Positions 1 to 9,200 of a stretch of 64,000 nt of DNA are shown here, piece after piece. The notes under the pieces are model-generated. The model was not told where the DNA came from and searched no databases. It saw nothing but the letters and a program-made list of their open reading frames with translations. Source of the DNA: CAZWKX01 sp964614095 (GTDB lineage Bacteria; Actinomycetota; Acidimicrobiia; Spongiisociales; UBA11373). The position numbers and the translations under genes were made by a program. The DNA lies in assembly GCA_964614095.1 (NCBI GenBank), contig CAZTJO010000002.1:62001-126000 (forward strand). The letters run 5' to 3'. Positions within the stretch are counted from its first letter, which is position 1. Every line of letters begins with the position of its first letter.

Positions 1-43
1 TCATACCACTAATGATGGCAGGCGCGCCGGCGAAGCCGCGCGG

Positions 44-49
44 TAGGGT
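44..49 (+). promoter_or_regulatory. -10 hexamer TAGGGT of a probable leaderless promoter
   Basis: TAGGGT fits the actinobacterial TANNNT -10 pattern. It ends 6 nt before an in-frame GTG at 56 and only 3 nt before the ATG at 53. The 6-nt spacing recurs at several other genes in this window, so transcription and translation may both begin at 56. Confidence 0.5.
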
Positions 50-52
50 GGC

Positions 53-1012
53 ATGGTGGCCGTTCCCGTCACCCTGGCTGATGTTGAGGAGGCCCTCGAT
101 CTGATATCGGGCCGCCTGCACCGCACACCGCTCGTCTCCAGTCGGACTCTGAGCGAGTTTCTGGGGACCCGGGTGTCACTGAAGCTGGAGCTTTTTCAGA
201 AGACCGGATCGTTCAAGCCGCGGGGGGCCTTCAATGAGCTGATCCATCTGTCCAAGCAGCAGCGGAAACGGGGTGTGGTCGGTGTCAGCGGCGGCAACTT
301 TGCCCGGGGTCTGGCATTCGCCGGCGGGGAGCTTGGTGTGCCCACGAAGATACTCATGCCCAAAGGCACACCGGACCACTCCATTGAGGCCACCCGGGCC
401 TACGGTGCCGAGGTCGAGATAGTGCCCACCATCGCCGAGGCCTTCAGGCGTGCCGAGACCGGCGCCGAGTCGGGCCTCTCCCTTATGCACCCCTTCGACG
501 ACCCGCACATGATGGCGGGCAACGGCACTCTCGGCCTTGAGGTAGCTGCAGACGCCCCCGATGCCACCGATGTGTTTGTGAGCATCGGCGGAGGCGGGCT
601 CATGGCCGGCGTGGGCGTTGCCCTGAAGGGACGCTCCCCGGACGTCCGCATCTGGGGCGTGGAGACCGAGGGTGCCGACGCCATGCGGCGTGCTCTGGAT
701 GCCGGCAAGATCGTGGAGATGCAGCCCACCTCGATTGCCAAGACCTTGGCCGCACCCTGGGTGTGTGAAGGGACTCTGAGCGCGGCGCAGGAGCTGCTCG
801 AGGACGTTGTTGTTGTGCCCGACTCCGCCGCCTTCGCCGCGCTGGTGTTCCTCCTCGAGCGGGCCAAGGTGCTCACGGAGCCCGCAGCGTCCTGCACGCT
901 GGCGGCGGCGGAGGCGCTGCGGGGGCGTCTCGGCGAGCACGTTGTTCTCATCCTCTGCGGGGGAAACGTGTCGGTCGGCGAGATAGAGGCCTGGAAGAAG
1001 AGTTTTGGGTAG
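53..1012 (+). CDS. PLP-dependent serine/threonine dehydratase-like enzyme
   Basis: Fold-type II PLP enzyme of the threonine/serine dehydratase and serine racemase family, which deaminates L-threonine or L-serine to the 2-oxo acid. The PLP lysine is K55 in GSFKPRGA. A glycine-rich phosphate-binding loop (GGGGLMAGV) lies near residue 180 and a CGGN motif near the C-terminus. At 319 residues it is the short catabolic (TdcB-like) form with no C-terminal ACT regulatory domain. ATG 53 is the longest start; GTG 56, one codon later, matches the leaderless promoter better. Substrate choice among threonine, serine or a related hydroxy amino acid cannot be fixed from sequence. Confidence 0.85.
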   Translation: MVAVPVTLADVEEALDLISGRLHRTPLVSSRTLSEFLGTRVSLKLELFQKTGSFKPRGAFNELIHLSKQQRKRGVVGVSGGNFARGLAFAGGELGVPTKILMPKGTPDHSIEATRAYGAEVEIVPTIAEAFRRAETGAESGLSLMHPFDDPHMMAGNGTLGLEVAADAPDATDVFVSIGGGGLMAGVGVALKGRSPDVRIWGVETEGADAMRRALDAGKIVEMQPTSIAKTLAAPWVCEGTLSAAQELLEDVVVVPDSAAFAALVFLLERAKVLTEPAASCTLAAAEALRGRLGEHVVLILCGGNVSVGEIEAWKKSFG

Positions 1013-1033
1013 GGCGTTCCTCAGTCGGAACCG

Positions 1034-1052
1034 GCTGGACTGCTAGTCCAGC
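1034..1052. terminator. Hairpin between convergent genes
   Basis: GCTGGACT-GCT-AGTCCAGC forms a perfect 8-bp stem with a 3-nt loop. It sits just past the dehydratase stop and over the stop codon of the small convergent gene. There is no T-run on either side, so it may be a weak bidirectional terminator. Confidence 0.4.
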
Positions 1053-1237
1053 ACGGCCACTATGGCTGGGATCGTGGTTGTCGGAGGTGCCGGTGTTTGC
1101 CTGCGGGAGGTGCAGGTCGACATCAGCATGAGCAGAAGCAGGGACCCGGCGGCCAAGACGGCAATGGTCCCGAGCACTCCGCGCCGGCGCAGCAGGGGGG
1201 TGGGGTAGTACTCCTTTTCATCGGGATCGGGCCCCAT
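1043..1237 (-). CDS. Small single-span membrane protein, unknown function
   Basis: A 64-residue product from the internal ATG at 1237. It has a charged N-terminus with an RRR cluster just before one strong hydrophobic segment (about residues 20-42, GTIAVLAAGSLLLLMLM), then a Thr/Pro-rich tail. This is the layout of a small membrane-anchored or lipoprotein-like protein; a CTS follows the span but the lipobox is poor. An upstream in-frame ATG at 1315 would add 26 polar residues and is less likely. It is divergent from the TetR gene. No family recognised. Confidence 0.5.
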   Translation of the reverse strand: MGPDPDEKEYYPTPLLRRRGVLGTIAVLAAGSLLLLMLMSTCTSRRQTPAPPTTTIPAIVAVLD

Positions 1238-1341
1238 AGCGGCGAGGTTAGGGGTCCCAAGATTCCATAGTCGGGTTTGAGTGTGGAGGTTGTGCCGTTC
1301 GGCTCCTCGCGGCACGATTTCCTGCAGGATGCTGAACAGCC

Positions 1342-1367
1342 GTATAGACTATTGAACATGAGTTCAA
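1342..1367 (+). promoter_or_regulatory. Promoter and palindromic operator over the TetR start codon
   Basis: A -10 element TAGACT (1344-1349, within TATAGACT) ends 8 nt before the ATG at 1358, suggesting a nearly leaderless mRNA. Immediately downstream TTGAAC-ATGA-GTTCAA (1352-1367) is a perfect 6-bp inverted repeat spanning the start codon. It could be the TetR protein's own operator. Its GAAC-N4-GTTC core also equals the core of actinobacterial LexA boxes. Confidence 0.55.
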
Positions 1368-2065
1368 CTCCTTCCGGTTCCGGTCGTGGTGTGTCGGTGG
1401 ACGACCGGACGGCCAGAGCCCGCATTCGGGATGCCGCAGTCGGTTGTTTTGCCGAGCACGGCATCGCCGGGACGACGGCCCGTAAGGTTGCCGCTGCTGC
1501 CGGTGTCTCACCGGGCCTGGTGATGCATCACTTTGGCTCGATGGAGGGCCTGCGCCGGGCCTGTGACGAGTACGTGACCGACACCATCCGCCGGGAGAAG
1601 CAGAGAGCGCTGGCGACCGGCCCCGGGCTTGATGTGCTGGCGGCGCTACGCGACAGCGACGCGGTCTCGCTGATGGGCTACCTGGCCCGGGTGCTGGCCG
1701 ATGACTCGCCGGCGGTGGCCCAGTTGGTCGACGACCTGGTGGCCGACGCGGTCGACTACCTGCGGCAAGGCGAGGAGACGGGAATGCTGCGTCCGGCCCC
1801 CGACCGGCGGGGACGTGCGGCCGTGCTCACGCTCTGGTCGCTGGGGGCGTTGGTGCTGCACCGCCACCTGAAGCGCATCCTGGGGGTCGACCTCGTCAAC
1901 CCAGAGGCCGCTACGGGTCCCGCCATCGCCTCTTACCTCGGGCCGAGCTACGAGATCCTTGGCGAGGGTATCTTCACCGAGGCGGTGGCGGCACAATTGA
2001 GCGCCGCCGTTGCGGAGATTGAGGGTGACGATCTGAGGGTTGGGCCCGCAACTCCGAGAACATGA
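1358..2065 (+). CDS. TetR-family transcriptional regulator of the downstream exporter
   Basis: A 235-residue one-component repressor from the ATG at 1358. The N-terminal TetR helix-turn-helix is clear (TARARIRDAAVGCFAEHG, then GTTARKVAAAAGVSPGLVMHHF), followed by a helical ligand-binding domain. The gene ends at 2065, with an ATG at 2062 overlapping its stop, and precedes an ATPase and a long permease. The TetR/ATPase/about 550-residue permease arrangement matches the M. tuberculosis Rv1219c-Rv1218c-Rv1217c multidrug efflux locus, so it probably represses that operon and itself and responds to an exported hydrophobic compound. The longer start at 1277 was rejected because it would sit upstream of the promoter. 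Confidence 0.85.
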   Translation: MSSTPSGSGRGVSVDDRTARARIRDAAVGCFAEHGIAGTTARKVAAAAGVSPGLVMHHFGSMEGLRRACDEYVTDTIRREKQRALATGPGLDVLAALRDSDAVSLMGYLARVLADDSPAVAQLVDDLVADAVDYLRQGEETGMLRPAPDRRGRAAVLTLWSLGALVLHRHLKRILGVDLVNPEAATGPAIASYLGPSYEILGEGIFTEAVAAQLSAAVAEIEGDDLRVGPATPRT

Positions 2066-2079
2066 AGCAAAGGAAACCG

Positions 2080-2988
2080 ATGACAGATCAGATCTCCATC
2101 CACACTGAGGGCTTGACTAAACACTACGGAGACGTCCGGGCCCTGGTGGACCTGGATCTCGATGTCCGCGCCGGTGAGGTGTTCGGATTCCTCGGGCCGA
2201 ACGGTGCCGGCAAGACGACCACGATCAGGACCATCCTCGATGAGATCAGGCCCACCTCAGGACGGGCCTCGATCCTGGGGATGGACACCCACCAGGACTC
2301 CGTGGAGATCCGCCGGCACATCGGATATGTGCCCGGCGATCTGGCCATGTACCCCAATCTCACCGGCCGGGACACCCTGACCTACTTCGCCAACCTTCGA
2401 GGTGGTGTCGACTGGTTGTACGTCGACGAACTCGTTGATCGTCTCGATGCCGACTTGACCAAGAAGATTGGTGACCTGTCGTCGGGGAACCGCCAGAAGG
2501 TGGGGCTGATCCAGGCCTTCATGAACAAGCCCGAGGTGCTGATCATGGATGAGCCCAGTTCCGGGCTGGATCCGCTCATGCAGCGTCAGTTCCAAGCGAT
2601 GATGCGTGAGGTGGCCTCCGCGGGTCGCACGGTGTTCCTCTCCAGCCACACCCTGTCCGAGGTGCAGCGGATCGCCGACCGGGTCGGGATCATCCGCCAC
2701 GGCCTCCTCGTGGCCGTGGAATCTGTCGCCGATCTCCGGTCGAAGGCGATGCGGCGTGTCGAGTTTGAGTTCGCCTCGCCGGTGGACGCCGCGGTGTTCG
2801 AGGCGGTCCCCGGGGTGCGGGATGTCACCGTGCAAGATCACCGGGCCGTCCTGTCCTACGACGGCAAGATGGATGTTCTCCTGAAGACCGTCGCCAGTCG
2901 CTACGACGTGGTGGACATCACGACGCAGGAAGCCGATCTCGAGGAGATCTTCCTCACCTACTACCGGGATGAGGAGGAGTCGGTCTGA
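2080..2988 (+). CDS. ABC exporter ATP-binding protein
   Basis: Nucleotide-binding subunit of a drug-type ABC exporter. Walker A is GPNGAGKTT (about residues 40-48), the signature is LSSGNRQKVG, and Walker B plus D-loop read LIMDEPSSGLDP. An H-loop (FLSSHTLSE) and a C-terminal regulatory extension follow, giving 303 residues. The ATG at 2080 was chosen because AAAGGAA lies just upstream (2069-2075). The ATG at 2062, overlapping the tetR stop, would add MKQRKP and has no visible Shine-Dalgarno. The stop overlaps the permease start (TGATG), so the two are translationally coupled. Confidence 0.88.
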   Translation: MTDQISIHTEGLTKHYGDVRALVDLDLDVRAGEVFGFLGPNGAGKTTTIRTILDEIRPTSGRASILGMDTHQDSVEIRRHIGYVPGDLAMYPNLTGRDTLTYFANLRGGVDWLYVDELVDRLDADLTKKIGDLSSGNRQKVGLIQAFMNKPEVLIMDEPSSGLDPLMQRQFQAMMREVASAGRTVFLSSHTLSEVQRIADRVGIIRHGLLVAVESVADLRSKAMRRVEFEFASPVDAAVFEAVPGVRDVTVQDHRAVLSYDGKMDVLLKTVASRYDVVDITTQEADLEEIFLTYYRDEEESV

Positions 2989-4643
2989 TGCTCGCCAACG
3001 TCTACACCAAGACGATCCGGGACCGCTGGAAGGGCATGACCATTGGTGCCGTCAGCCTGGCGACCATGCTGTTGGTCGGGATGGCCGTCTACCGCGACAT
3101 CGACATGTCCATTTACACCAGCATGCCCGAGGCATTCCGGGCGCTGATGAACATCACCGCAGACACCGATGCGAGTGGCCTTGCCTACGGCGCCATCTAC
3201 AGCTCCTATGGAGCGTTGACGCTGGCCGCGTTGGCCCTCTCTATAGGCGCAGTCTCCATTGCCGGAGAGGAGCGGAACGGCACCATCGGTCTGCTGTTGG
3301 GCAATCCGCGCAGCCGTACCCATGTGCTTCTCTCGAAAGGGGCGTCCATGGTGACGCTCACGGGGTTTGGGGCCCTGGTCCTGTGGGGCGCCGGGCGCGC
3401 CGTCCCGGCGGTGTTCGACGTCGACGTAAGCGGGATGCACGTTGGTGCACTGGTCCTGCACATGTTTGTCATCTCGATCTTCTTTGGCTTTCTGGCGATG
3501 GCGATCGGCGGCTGGACCGGCAATCGAGGCTTGGCGTCGGGGTCGACCGCGGGGATACTGGTCTTCTCCTTTTTTGCAGTCGGTCTTCTGCCCTTCATCG
3601 AGGGATTGGCAGGCGCCGCCAAGGCGTTTCCCTGGTACTACTACGACTCGAGCAAGCCCATCTCGAACGGAGTCCATTGGGGCCACCTTGGGTTGCTCCT
3701 AGGTGCCTCGGCGATCCTCGGCGCGGCGGCGGTGTATGGGATCAATCGGCGTGATCTGAAAGAGCAGGGGGTTGCCGTCACCCTGCTCGACCGCCTGCGC
3801 AAAAACCCACGGACTCAGAAGCTGATGGAGCGGCTTGCCGGCTCGGCCCGGGTGTCACGGGTCTCGGTCAAGACCACCTCAGACCACCAGCGGCTCGTGA
3901 TCATCGTCGGGTACATCGTGCTGCTGGTGGGCGTCATGATGGGGCCCTTCTATCTGCTCATCGACGACGCTCTCAAGAAATTCGCCGACCAGTTCCCTGA
4001 AGCTCTTCTCGCCATGATCGGGTACGCCGACATGGGAACCCCGGAGGGCTGGTACCAGACCGAGAACTTCAGCCTCACGCTCCCGATCGCACTCATCGTC
4101 GTCACCACGGTGATGGGGGCGCGGGCCTTGGCCGGCGAGGAAGCCGGTCGCACGATGGGGCTCCTTCTGGCCAACCCGATCAGCCGCACCTCGGTGGTTG
4201 TCGAGAAGGCGCTGGCGATGCTCACAGCCGCGGGAGCGCTTGGGGTGCTGACCTTCGCCGGCACGGCGCTGGGATCGCTGCTCGGCGGTCTCGACATGAG
4301 CATGGTCAACATCACGGCCGCGTCGCTGCTGGTCACACTGCTGGCTCTGTTGTTTGGGGCGCTCGCTCTGGCTTTCAGCGCGGCCACGGGCCGGGTGAAC
4401 GTTGCCGCCTCCGCCACGGCCGGGCTGGCCCTGGCGTTTTATGTCCTCAACTCGTTCCTGCCCCTGAACGACGGCCTGGCCGGGTATGCCAAGTGGTCAC
4501 CGTTCTACTACTACCTGACCAGCGACCCGCTCAACAACGGGATGCCCTGGGGTCACGCCGGGGTCCTCACCGCTCTTGCGGTGGGGCTGGTTGCTCTGGC
4601 GATCCTCCTCTTTCAGCGTCGTGACCTGCGGCAGGTGGGGTGA
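2988..4643 (+). CDS. ABC exporter permease with two homologous halves
   Basis: A 551-residue polytopic membrane protein with about 12 predicted spans, the permease for the preceding ATPase. The halves are an internal duplication. AGEERNGTIGLLLGNPRSRT (first half) parallels AGEEAGRTMGLLLANPISRT (second), and FPWYYYDSSKPISNGVHWGH parallels SPFYYYLTSDPLNNGMPWGH. Each half ends in a cytoplasmic RRDL motif (NRRDLKEQG, QRRDLRQVG). One chain therefore supplies both halves of the pore, as in Rv1217c-like and polyketide-antibiotic exporters. It overlaps the ATPase gene by one base. The exported substrate is unknown. Confidence 0.85.
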   Translation: MLANVYTKTIRDRWKGMTIGAVSLATMLLVGMAVYRDIDMSIYTSMPEAFRALMNITADTDASGLAYGAIYSSYGALTLAALALSIGAVSIAGEERNGTIGLLLGNPRSRTHVLLSKGASMVTLTGFGALVLWGAGRAVPAVFDVDVSGMHVGALVLHMFVISIFFGFLAMAIGGWTGNRGLASGSTAGILVFSFFAVGLLPFIEGLAGAAKAFPWYYYDSSKPISNGVHWGHLGLLLGASAILGAAAVYGINRRDLKEQGVAVTLLDRLRKNPRTQKLMERLAGSARVSRVSVKTTSDHQRLVIIVGYIVLLVGVMMGPFYLLIDDALKKFADQFPEALLAMIGYADMGTPEGWYQTENFSLTLPIALIVVTTVMGARALAGEEAGRTMGLLLANPISRTSVVVEKALAMLTAAGALGVLTFAGTALGSLLGGLDMSMVNITAASLLVTLLALLFGALALAFSAATGRVNVAASATAGLALAFYVLNSFLPLNDGLAGYAKWSPFYYYLTSDPLNNGMPWGHAGVLTALAVGLVALAILLFQRRDLRQVG

Positions 4644-4685
4644 CCGTCGGCAACCTCGAGCGAGGGTGGCGGAGTGGTCTGCGGG

Positions 4686-5498
4686 CTACTGCCCAATCTT
4701 GTAGGAGAGGCCTTTGCCTCCAGAGGCGGTGATCGTGAGCCGGTCTCCGTCGATCTCGGCGGTGAACCCGCCTTCGAGCACGGTGATGACCTGACCGTCC
4801 TGCCATTCGATCTCGCCGGGGCACTCGCCTTGGGCGCGGAACGAGGTGAACTGCACCGTGTCGCCCGACACGATGTACTCGCCGGAGAGGTCGCGGCAGC
4901 CGGTGCCGCCGGTGAAGGTCCCGTCGGCGTTGAGGAGCAGCATGGCGGGGTCGGCGCCGGCAGTCGTCGAGGTGGCGGCTTCGCCCTGGATGATGGTGTC
5001 GAGCACCCACGTGGGTCCGATCAGCTCGGCGGTGGGCACGGGCGGGAGCAACTCGAACGTGTACTCGACACCGTCGCCGCTGAGCAAGGCGGTGTCACCG
5101 GACCGAATCGCGGTGGAGACCCCGAGCAGGCCCTGTAGGAAAGCCGACTCGATCTCCATGACGGCCGGCTCACAGGCCATCTCGGTGTGGGAGATCTCTC
5201 CGACGGAAAAGGAGTCGTTGGTGATCGAGACGGAACCGCCGTAGCCGTTGCACGCGGCCCGTCCACCGATCTCGGAGCCGTCGATCGTCATCGTGACCCG
5301 ATACTCGTCGTTCAGCGACAGAGACACCCCGTCGACGATGGCGGCAACCAGCACCCAGGTACCGTCGAGGGGCGGGCCGCCGGTGGGTTGCTCGCCGGCA
5401 GAAGTTCCAGACGGATACAGCTCATCGTCTCCACAGGCGGTGAGTGCCAGCACGACGACCACGAGGAGCAGCACGAAGTGACGCCTTGCAGGTCTCAC
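4686..5498 (-). CDS. Lipoprotein with two META (HslJ-like) domains
   Basis: From the GTG at 5498 the product is 270 residues. A signal peptide (RPARRHFVLLLVVVVLALTAC) ends in a lipobox with the lipidated Cys at residue 22. Two META/HslJ-type beta domains follow. The first begins at PLDGTWVLVAAIVDG and holds the family's ACNGYGG motif; the second begins at IGPTWVLDTI and holds GTGCRDLSGEY. META domains are found in heat-shock and envelope stress lipoproteins, but the biochemical role is unclear. Start choice is uncertain: an in-frame GTG at 5525 and longer versions exist, but 5498 gives a canonical lipoprotein signal length. Confidence 0.75.
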   Translation of the reverse strand: MRPARRHFVLLLVVVVLALTACGDDELYPSGTSAGEQPTGGPPLDGTWVLVAAIVDGVSLSLNDEYRVTMTIDGSEIGGRAACNGYGGSVSITNDSFSVGEISHTEMACEPAVMEIESAFLQGLLGVSTAIRSGDTALLSGDGVEYTFELLPPVPTAELIGPTWVLDTIIQGEAATSTTAGADPAMLLLNADGTFTGGTGCRDLSGEYIVSGDTVQFTSFRAQGECPGEIEWQDGQVITVLEGGFTAEIDGDRLTITASGGKGLSYKIGQ

Positions 5499-5598
5499 GC
5501 CGATCAGACGTCCGATTCCACTCACACGGTTCCCGGGGCTGCGGTTCTTGTCCTCGTTCGGGAGTCTCAGATACTGCGGGATTTTCGGGTCGTCGGCA

Positions 5599-6096
5599 TC
5601 AAGCACGGTGGCGCACCAAGCGCCACAATCCGGCGACGAAGTTCCAGCCCGGCACACGCTCCATGTACTCGAGGTATTCGTCGCCGAATTTGACGATGGC
5701 GAGAGCGTCCACACTACGGAAGTCCACACACGCCAGCACGAACGCCACCGCGCCCATGATGATGACCACCGGGTGCTGTGACACGAGCGCGACTGCGACG
5801 GCCATCAGCGGCCAGGCCACATACTGCGGATGGCGCACGATCGCATAGAGTCCGGTATCGACGAGCCGGGTCGTTTTGACGTAGCTGTCACCCTTGGCGA
5901 CGCCGCCGCCTCTTCTGAACTGGTAGATGGGCACCCATCCGAAGACGGCCGCAAGCGCCCATAGAGCGAAGCCGATGTAGCGGAGCCAGGCGATGTCACC
6001 TCCGCCGAACACGATCAGCAGGACGATCTGGCCCATCACGAGTCCGGTAGCGATCCACGACGCGATCCACTTGGGCCGTTTGGCCACAACGATCAC
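5599..6096 (-). CDS. Isoprenylcysteine carboxyl methyltransferase-like membrane protein
   Basis: A 165-residue protein with about four membrane spans, from a GTG at 6096 (another GTG lies at 6087). The C-terminal half carries the ICMT/PEMT SAM-binding signature: YAIVRHPQYVAWPL (RHPxY) and the terminal FGDEYLEYMERVPGW with the conserved acidic residue. Bacterial members methylate lipids or small hydrophobic thiols and amines, and the substrate cannot be inferred here. No partner gene is obvious: the META lipoprotein lies downstream on the same strand after a gap of about 100 bases, and dnaE2 is divergent. Confidence 0.7.
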   Translation of the reverse strand: MIVVAKRPKWIASWIATGLVMGQIVLLIVFGGGDIAWLRYIGFALWALAAVFGWVPIYQFRRGGGVAKGDSYVKTTRLVDTGLYAIVRHPQYVAWPLMAVAVALVSQHPVVIIMGAVAFVLACVDFRSVDALAIVKFGDEYLEYMERVPGWNFVAGLWRLVRHRA

Positions 6097-6255
6097 CCCC
6101 GTTGCCAACCTACCAGTTGGCGGGCGCTCTCTCCGGTCTCGGCGTGCCGTACCAGTCGGCGCCCGATCCGGCACGCTCGCCGGGGACTTCGAATCACGGC
6201 TGAGGCCCGGCTCGGTGACACTTACTTCGGCTCGAGACGGCTGACCCCAGTGTGA

Positions 6256-6271
6256 TCGAACATATGTTCGA
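6256..6271. promoter_or_regulatory. LexA (SOS) box upstream of dnaE2
   Basis: TCGAAC-ATAT-GTTCGA is a perfect 16-bp palindrome identical to the actinobacterial SOS consensus TCGAAC-N4-GTTCGA. It ends 17 nt before the dnaE2 ATG. Potential -10 hexamers lie inside it (TATGTT, 6263-6268) and just after it (TACACT, 6273-6278), so bound LexA would block RNA polymerase. Confidence 0.88.
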
Positions 6272-6288
6272 CTACACTGGAGGGTTCC

Positions 6289-9200
6289 ATGACTCGTTAT
6301 GCCGAGCTGCATTGCCACACCAACTTCTCGTTTCGCGACGGGGCCTCGCACCCGCACGACCTGGTGCGGCGGGCTGCCGATCTCGGCTACGAGGCGCTGG
6401 CCGTCACCGACCACAACGGCTTCTACGGCGCCCCCAAATTCCGCACTGCGGCGCAAGAGGTGGGGCTGCCCACCGTGTATGGGGTCGAGGTGGCGCTGGA
6501 CGCCCCCGAGGGCGAATCCCTCGAGCACCTCGTGCTGCTGGCACCCGACCCGGCGGGCTACGCCGCCCTCTGCCGGCTGGTCACCCGGGCCCAATTCCGC
6601 GGCGGGAAGGAGCATCCCGTCTACGACGAGGGCGAGCTGGCCGAGGCCTCGTCCACCGGTCGCCTCGTCGCCCTCACCGGGTGCCGGCGGGGAGCGGTGC
6701 CGCAGGCCGCGCAGGACGGCGACCTCGATGCGGCGATGCGGGCCGCAGTCCGGCTGCGCGAGATTTTCCCCGGCCGTCTCTACGTGGAGCTGTGGCACCA
6801 TGCCATGCCCGAGGACGATGCCCGCAACGACGTGCTCGCCGAGGTGGCCGCCCGGCTGGGCCTTCCCTTGGTGGCCACCAACAACGTGCACTATCACGAC
6901 CGCTCCGAGGCCGATCTCGCCGAGGTGCTCGCCGCCATAGGGGGCCGGCGTTCCCTCGACGGCGGGCACGGGTTCTGGTCGGCGACGGACGAGCGCTACC
7001 TGAAGCCGCCCGGCCAGATGGCGCGCCGCTTTCTCCGCTATCCGGGTGCGGTGGAACGTGCCGCTGATCTGGGGGCCGCCCTCGCCTTCGACCTTTCCCT
7101 AGTGGCGCCGCGCCTCCCCGACTTCCCCATGCCCGGGGCCTTCCTCAATGAGATGGAGTACCTGCGCCACCTGACCTTTCAGGGTGCCGTCGAGGTGTAC
7201 CCGGGCGACGGGCCCGGCGGCATCGATCCGCGGGCGATCACCCGCCTCGATCACGAGCTGGGGGTCATCGGAGAACTCGGCTTCCCCGGCTACTTCCTCG
7301 TGGTGTGGGACATCGTGCAGTTCGCCCGCCGCCGGGACATCTACTGTCAGATCAGGGGCTCGGGCGGCGATTCTGTGGTGTGTCGCTGCCTCGGGCTCAC
7401 CCGGGTCGATCCTCTGCGCCTTGCTCTGCCCTTCGAGCGTTTTCTCTCCGCCGAGCGAGGCCGCCCTCCCGACATCGACGTCGACTTCGAGGCAGAGCGG
7501 CGTGAGGAGGTCATCCAGTACTGCTACGAGCGCTACGGGCGGGAGCGGGCGGCGATGGTGGCCAACGTGATCACGTACCGGGCCCGCTCCGTTTTGCAGG
7601 ACGTGGGCAAGGCCTTTGGGCTCACCCAGGCCCAGGTGAACGGCCTCACCAAGTACCTCGACAGCCGCAGGACAGAGGCGATTCCCGAGTTTGTCGACCT
7701 GCCGGAAGGGCTCAGCGGCGAGCTCATCCTCGACGCCTGCCGCCGCCTCGACGGTTTTCCCCGCCACCTCGGCATCCACTCGGGAGGCATGGTCATCGCC
7801 GACCGGCCCCTCTGGGAGGTGGTACCTCTGGAGTGGGGGCGCATGGAGGACCGTTCGGTGTTGCAGTGGGACAAGGACGACTGCGCCTCCATGGGCATCG
7901 TCAAGTTCGATCTCCTGGGTCTGGGCATGCTCAACGCTCTCCACCTCACCGTCGACCTCATCGCCGACGTGCACGGCGTCGACGTCGATCTGGCTTCGCT
8001 GCCACAGGAGCCGGTGGTCTACGAGATGCTGACCAAGGCCGACACGGTCGGTGTTTTCCAGGTGGAGTCGCGGGCCCAGATGGCAACGCTGCCGCGTGTG
8101 AAGCCGAAGACTTTCTACGACCTCGCCATCGAGGTAGCCCTCATCCGTCCCGGCCCCATCCAGGGGCACTCGGTGCATCCGTTCTTGCGCCGGCGCAACG
8201 GCGAGGAGCCGGTGAGTTACCCCCATCCCACTGCCGAGCCCATCCTGTACAAGACGCTGGGCATTCCCGTTTTCCAGGAGCAGCTGATGGAGCTGGCCCG
8301 GGTGTGCGCCGGCTACAGCGCCGGGCAGTCCGATCGTCTGCGCCAGGCGATGACCCACAAACGCTCCGAGGAGGAGATGGCCAAGCTCCGGGCAGAGACT
8401 TACGTCGGCATGGCCGGCAACGGGATCACCGGCTCCGCCGCCGACGAGATCTGGGAGAAGCTCCAAGGGTTCGCCTCGTTTGGCTTTCCCGAGAGCCATT
8501 CGGTGTCGTTCGCTTACATCGTGTACATGTCGGCGTGGCTCAAGTATCACTGGCCCGCTGAACTGCTCGCCGGCCTCCTCAACGCCCAGCCCATGGGTTT
8601 TTACAGCCCGAATTCACTCGTTCAGGACGCCCGCCGGCACGGGGTTATCGTGCTGCCTCCCGACGTGAACGAGTCTTCGTGCGACTGCACGGTGGTGCCG
8701 CATCCCGCCGATCCCGAGGACACGGCCACTTACTACGGGATGACGTGGCGGCGGGGCAGAGGGGCGCACGACGACCCCATTCGACTGGCGACGGCGGTGC
8801 GTATGGGGCTGCGCTACGTGCGCAACTTGGGCGAGGCCGAGATTGCCCGCATCGAGGCCGCCCGGTTCCTCGGGGGGCCCTTCGCCGACATGGTCGATCT
8901 GGCGCAACGCACCGGGCTGGCGGTGAAGGGGCTTGAGGGCCTGGCCGCCTCCGGTGCCCTTTCCTCGCTGGGTGTGGAACGCCGCCGGGGCCTGTGGGCG
9001 GCCGGGGCACTGGCCGGTATGGGTCCGGGGCGGCTTGCCCTGGCCGAGGGGGTCGATGCTCCGGCGCTGGAACCGATGACCGAGGTCGAGTCGACCCAGG
9101 CCGACCTGTGGTCGACGGGGGTCTCGGTTTTTCATCCCGTCGAGTTCCTTCGCGAGTGGCTTGAGGGTCGGGGGTGTTTGTCCATCGCTTCCGCCCTCGC

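Noticed and set aside
1277..1357. Longer N-terminus of the TetR protein from 1277
   Set aside because: It would place the start codon upstream of the -10 element and adds a non-conserved 27-residue stretch.
4655..4700. tRNA-like sequence GGGTGGCGGAGTGGTCTGCGGGCT
   Set aside because: It resembles the D-arm of a Ser/Leu tRNA, but no matching acceptor stem, anticodon arm or TTC loop follows, and the META lipoprotein gene begins inside it.
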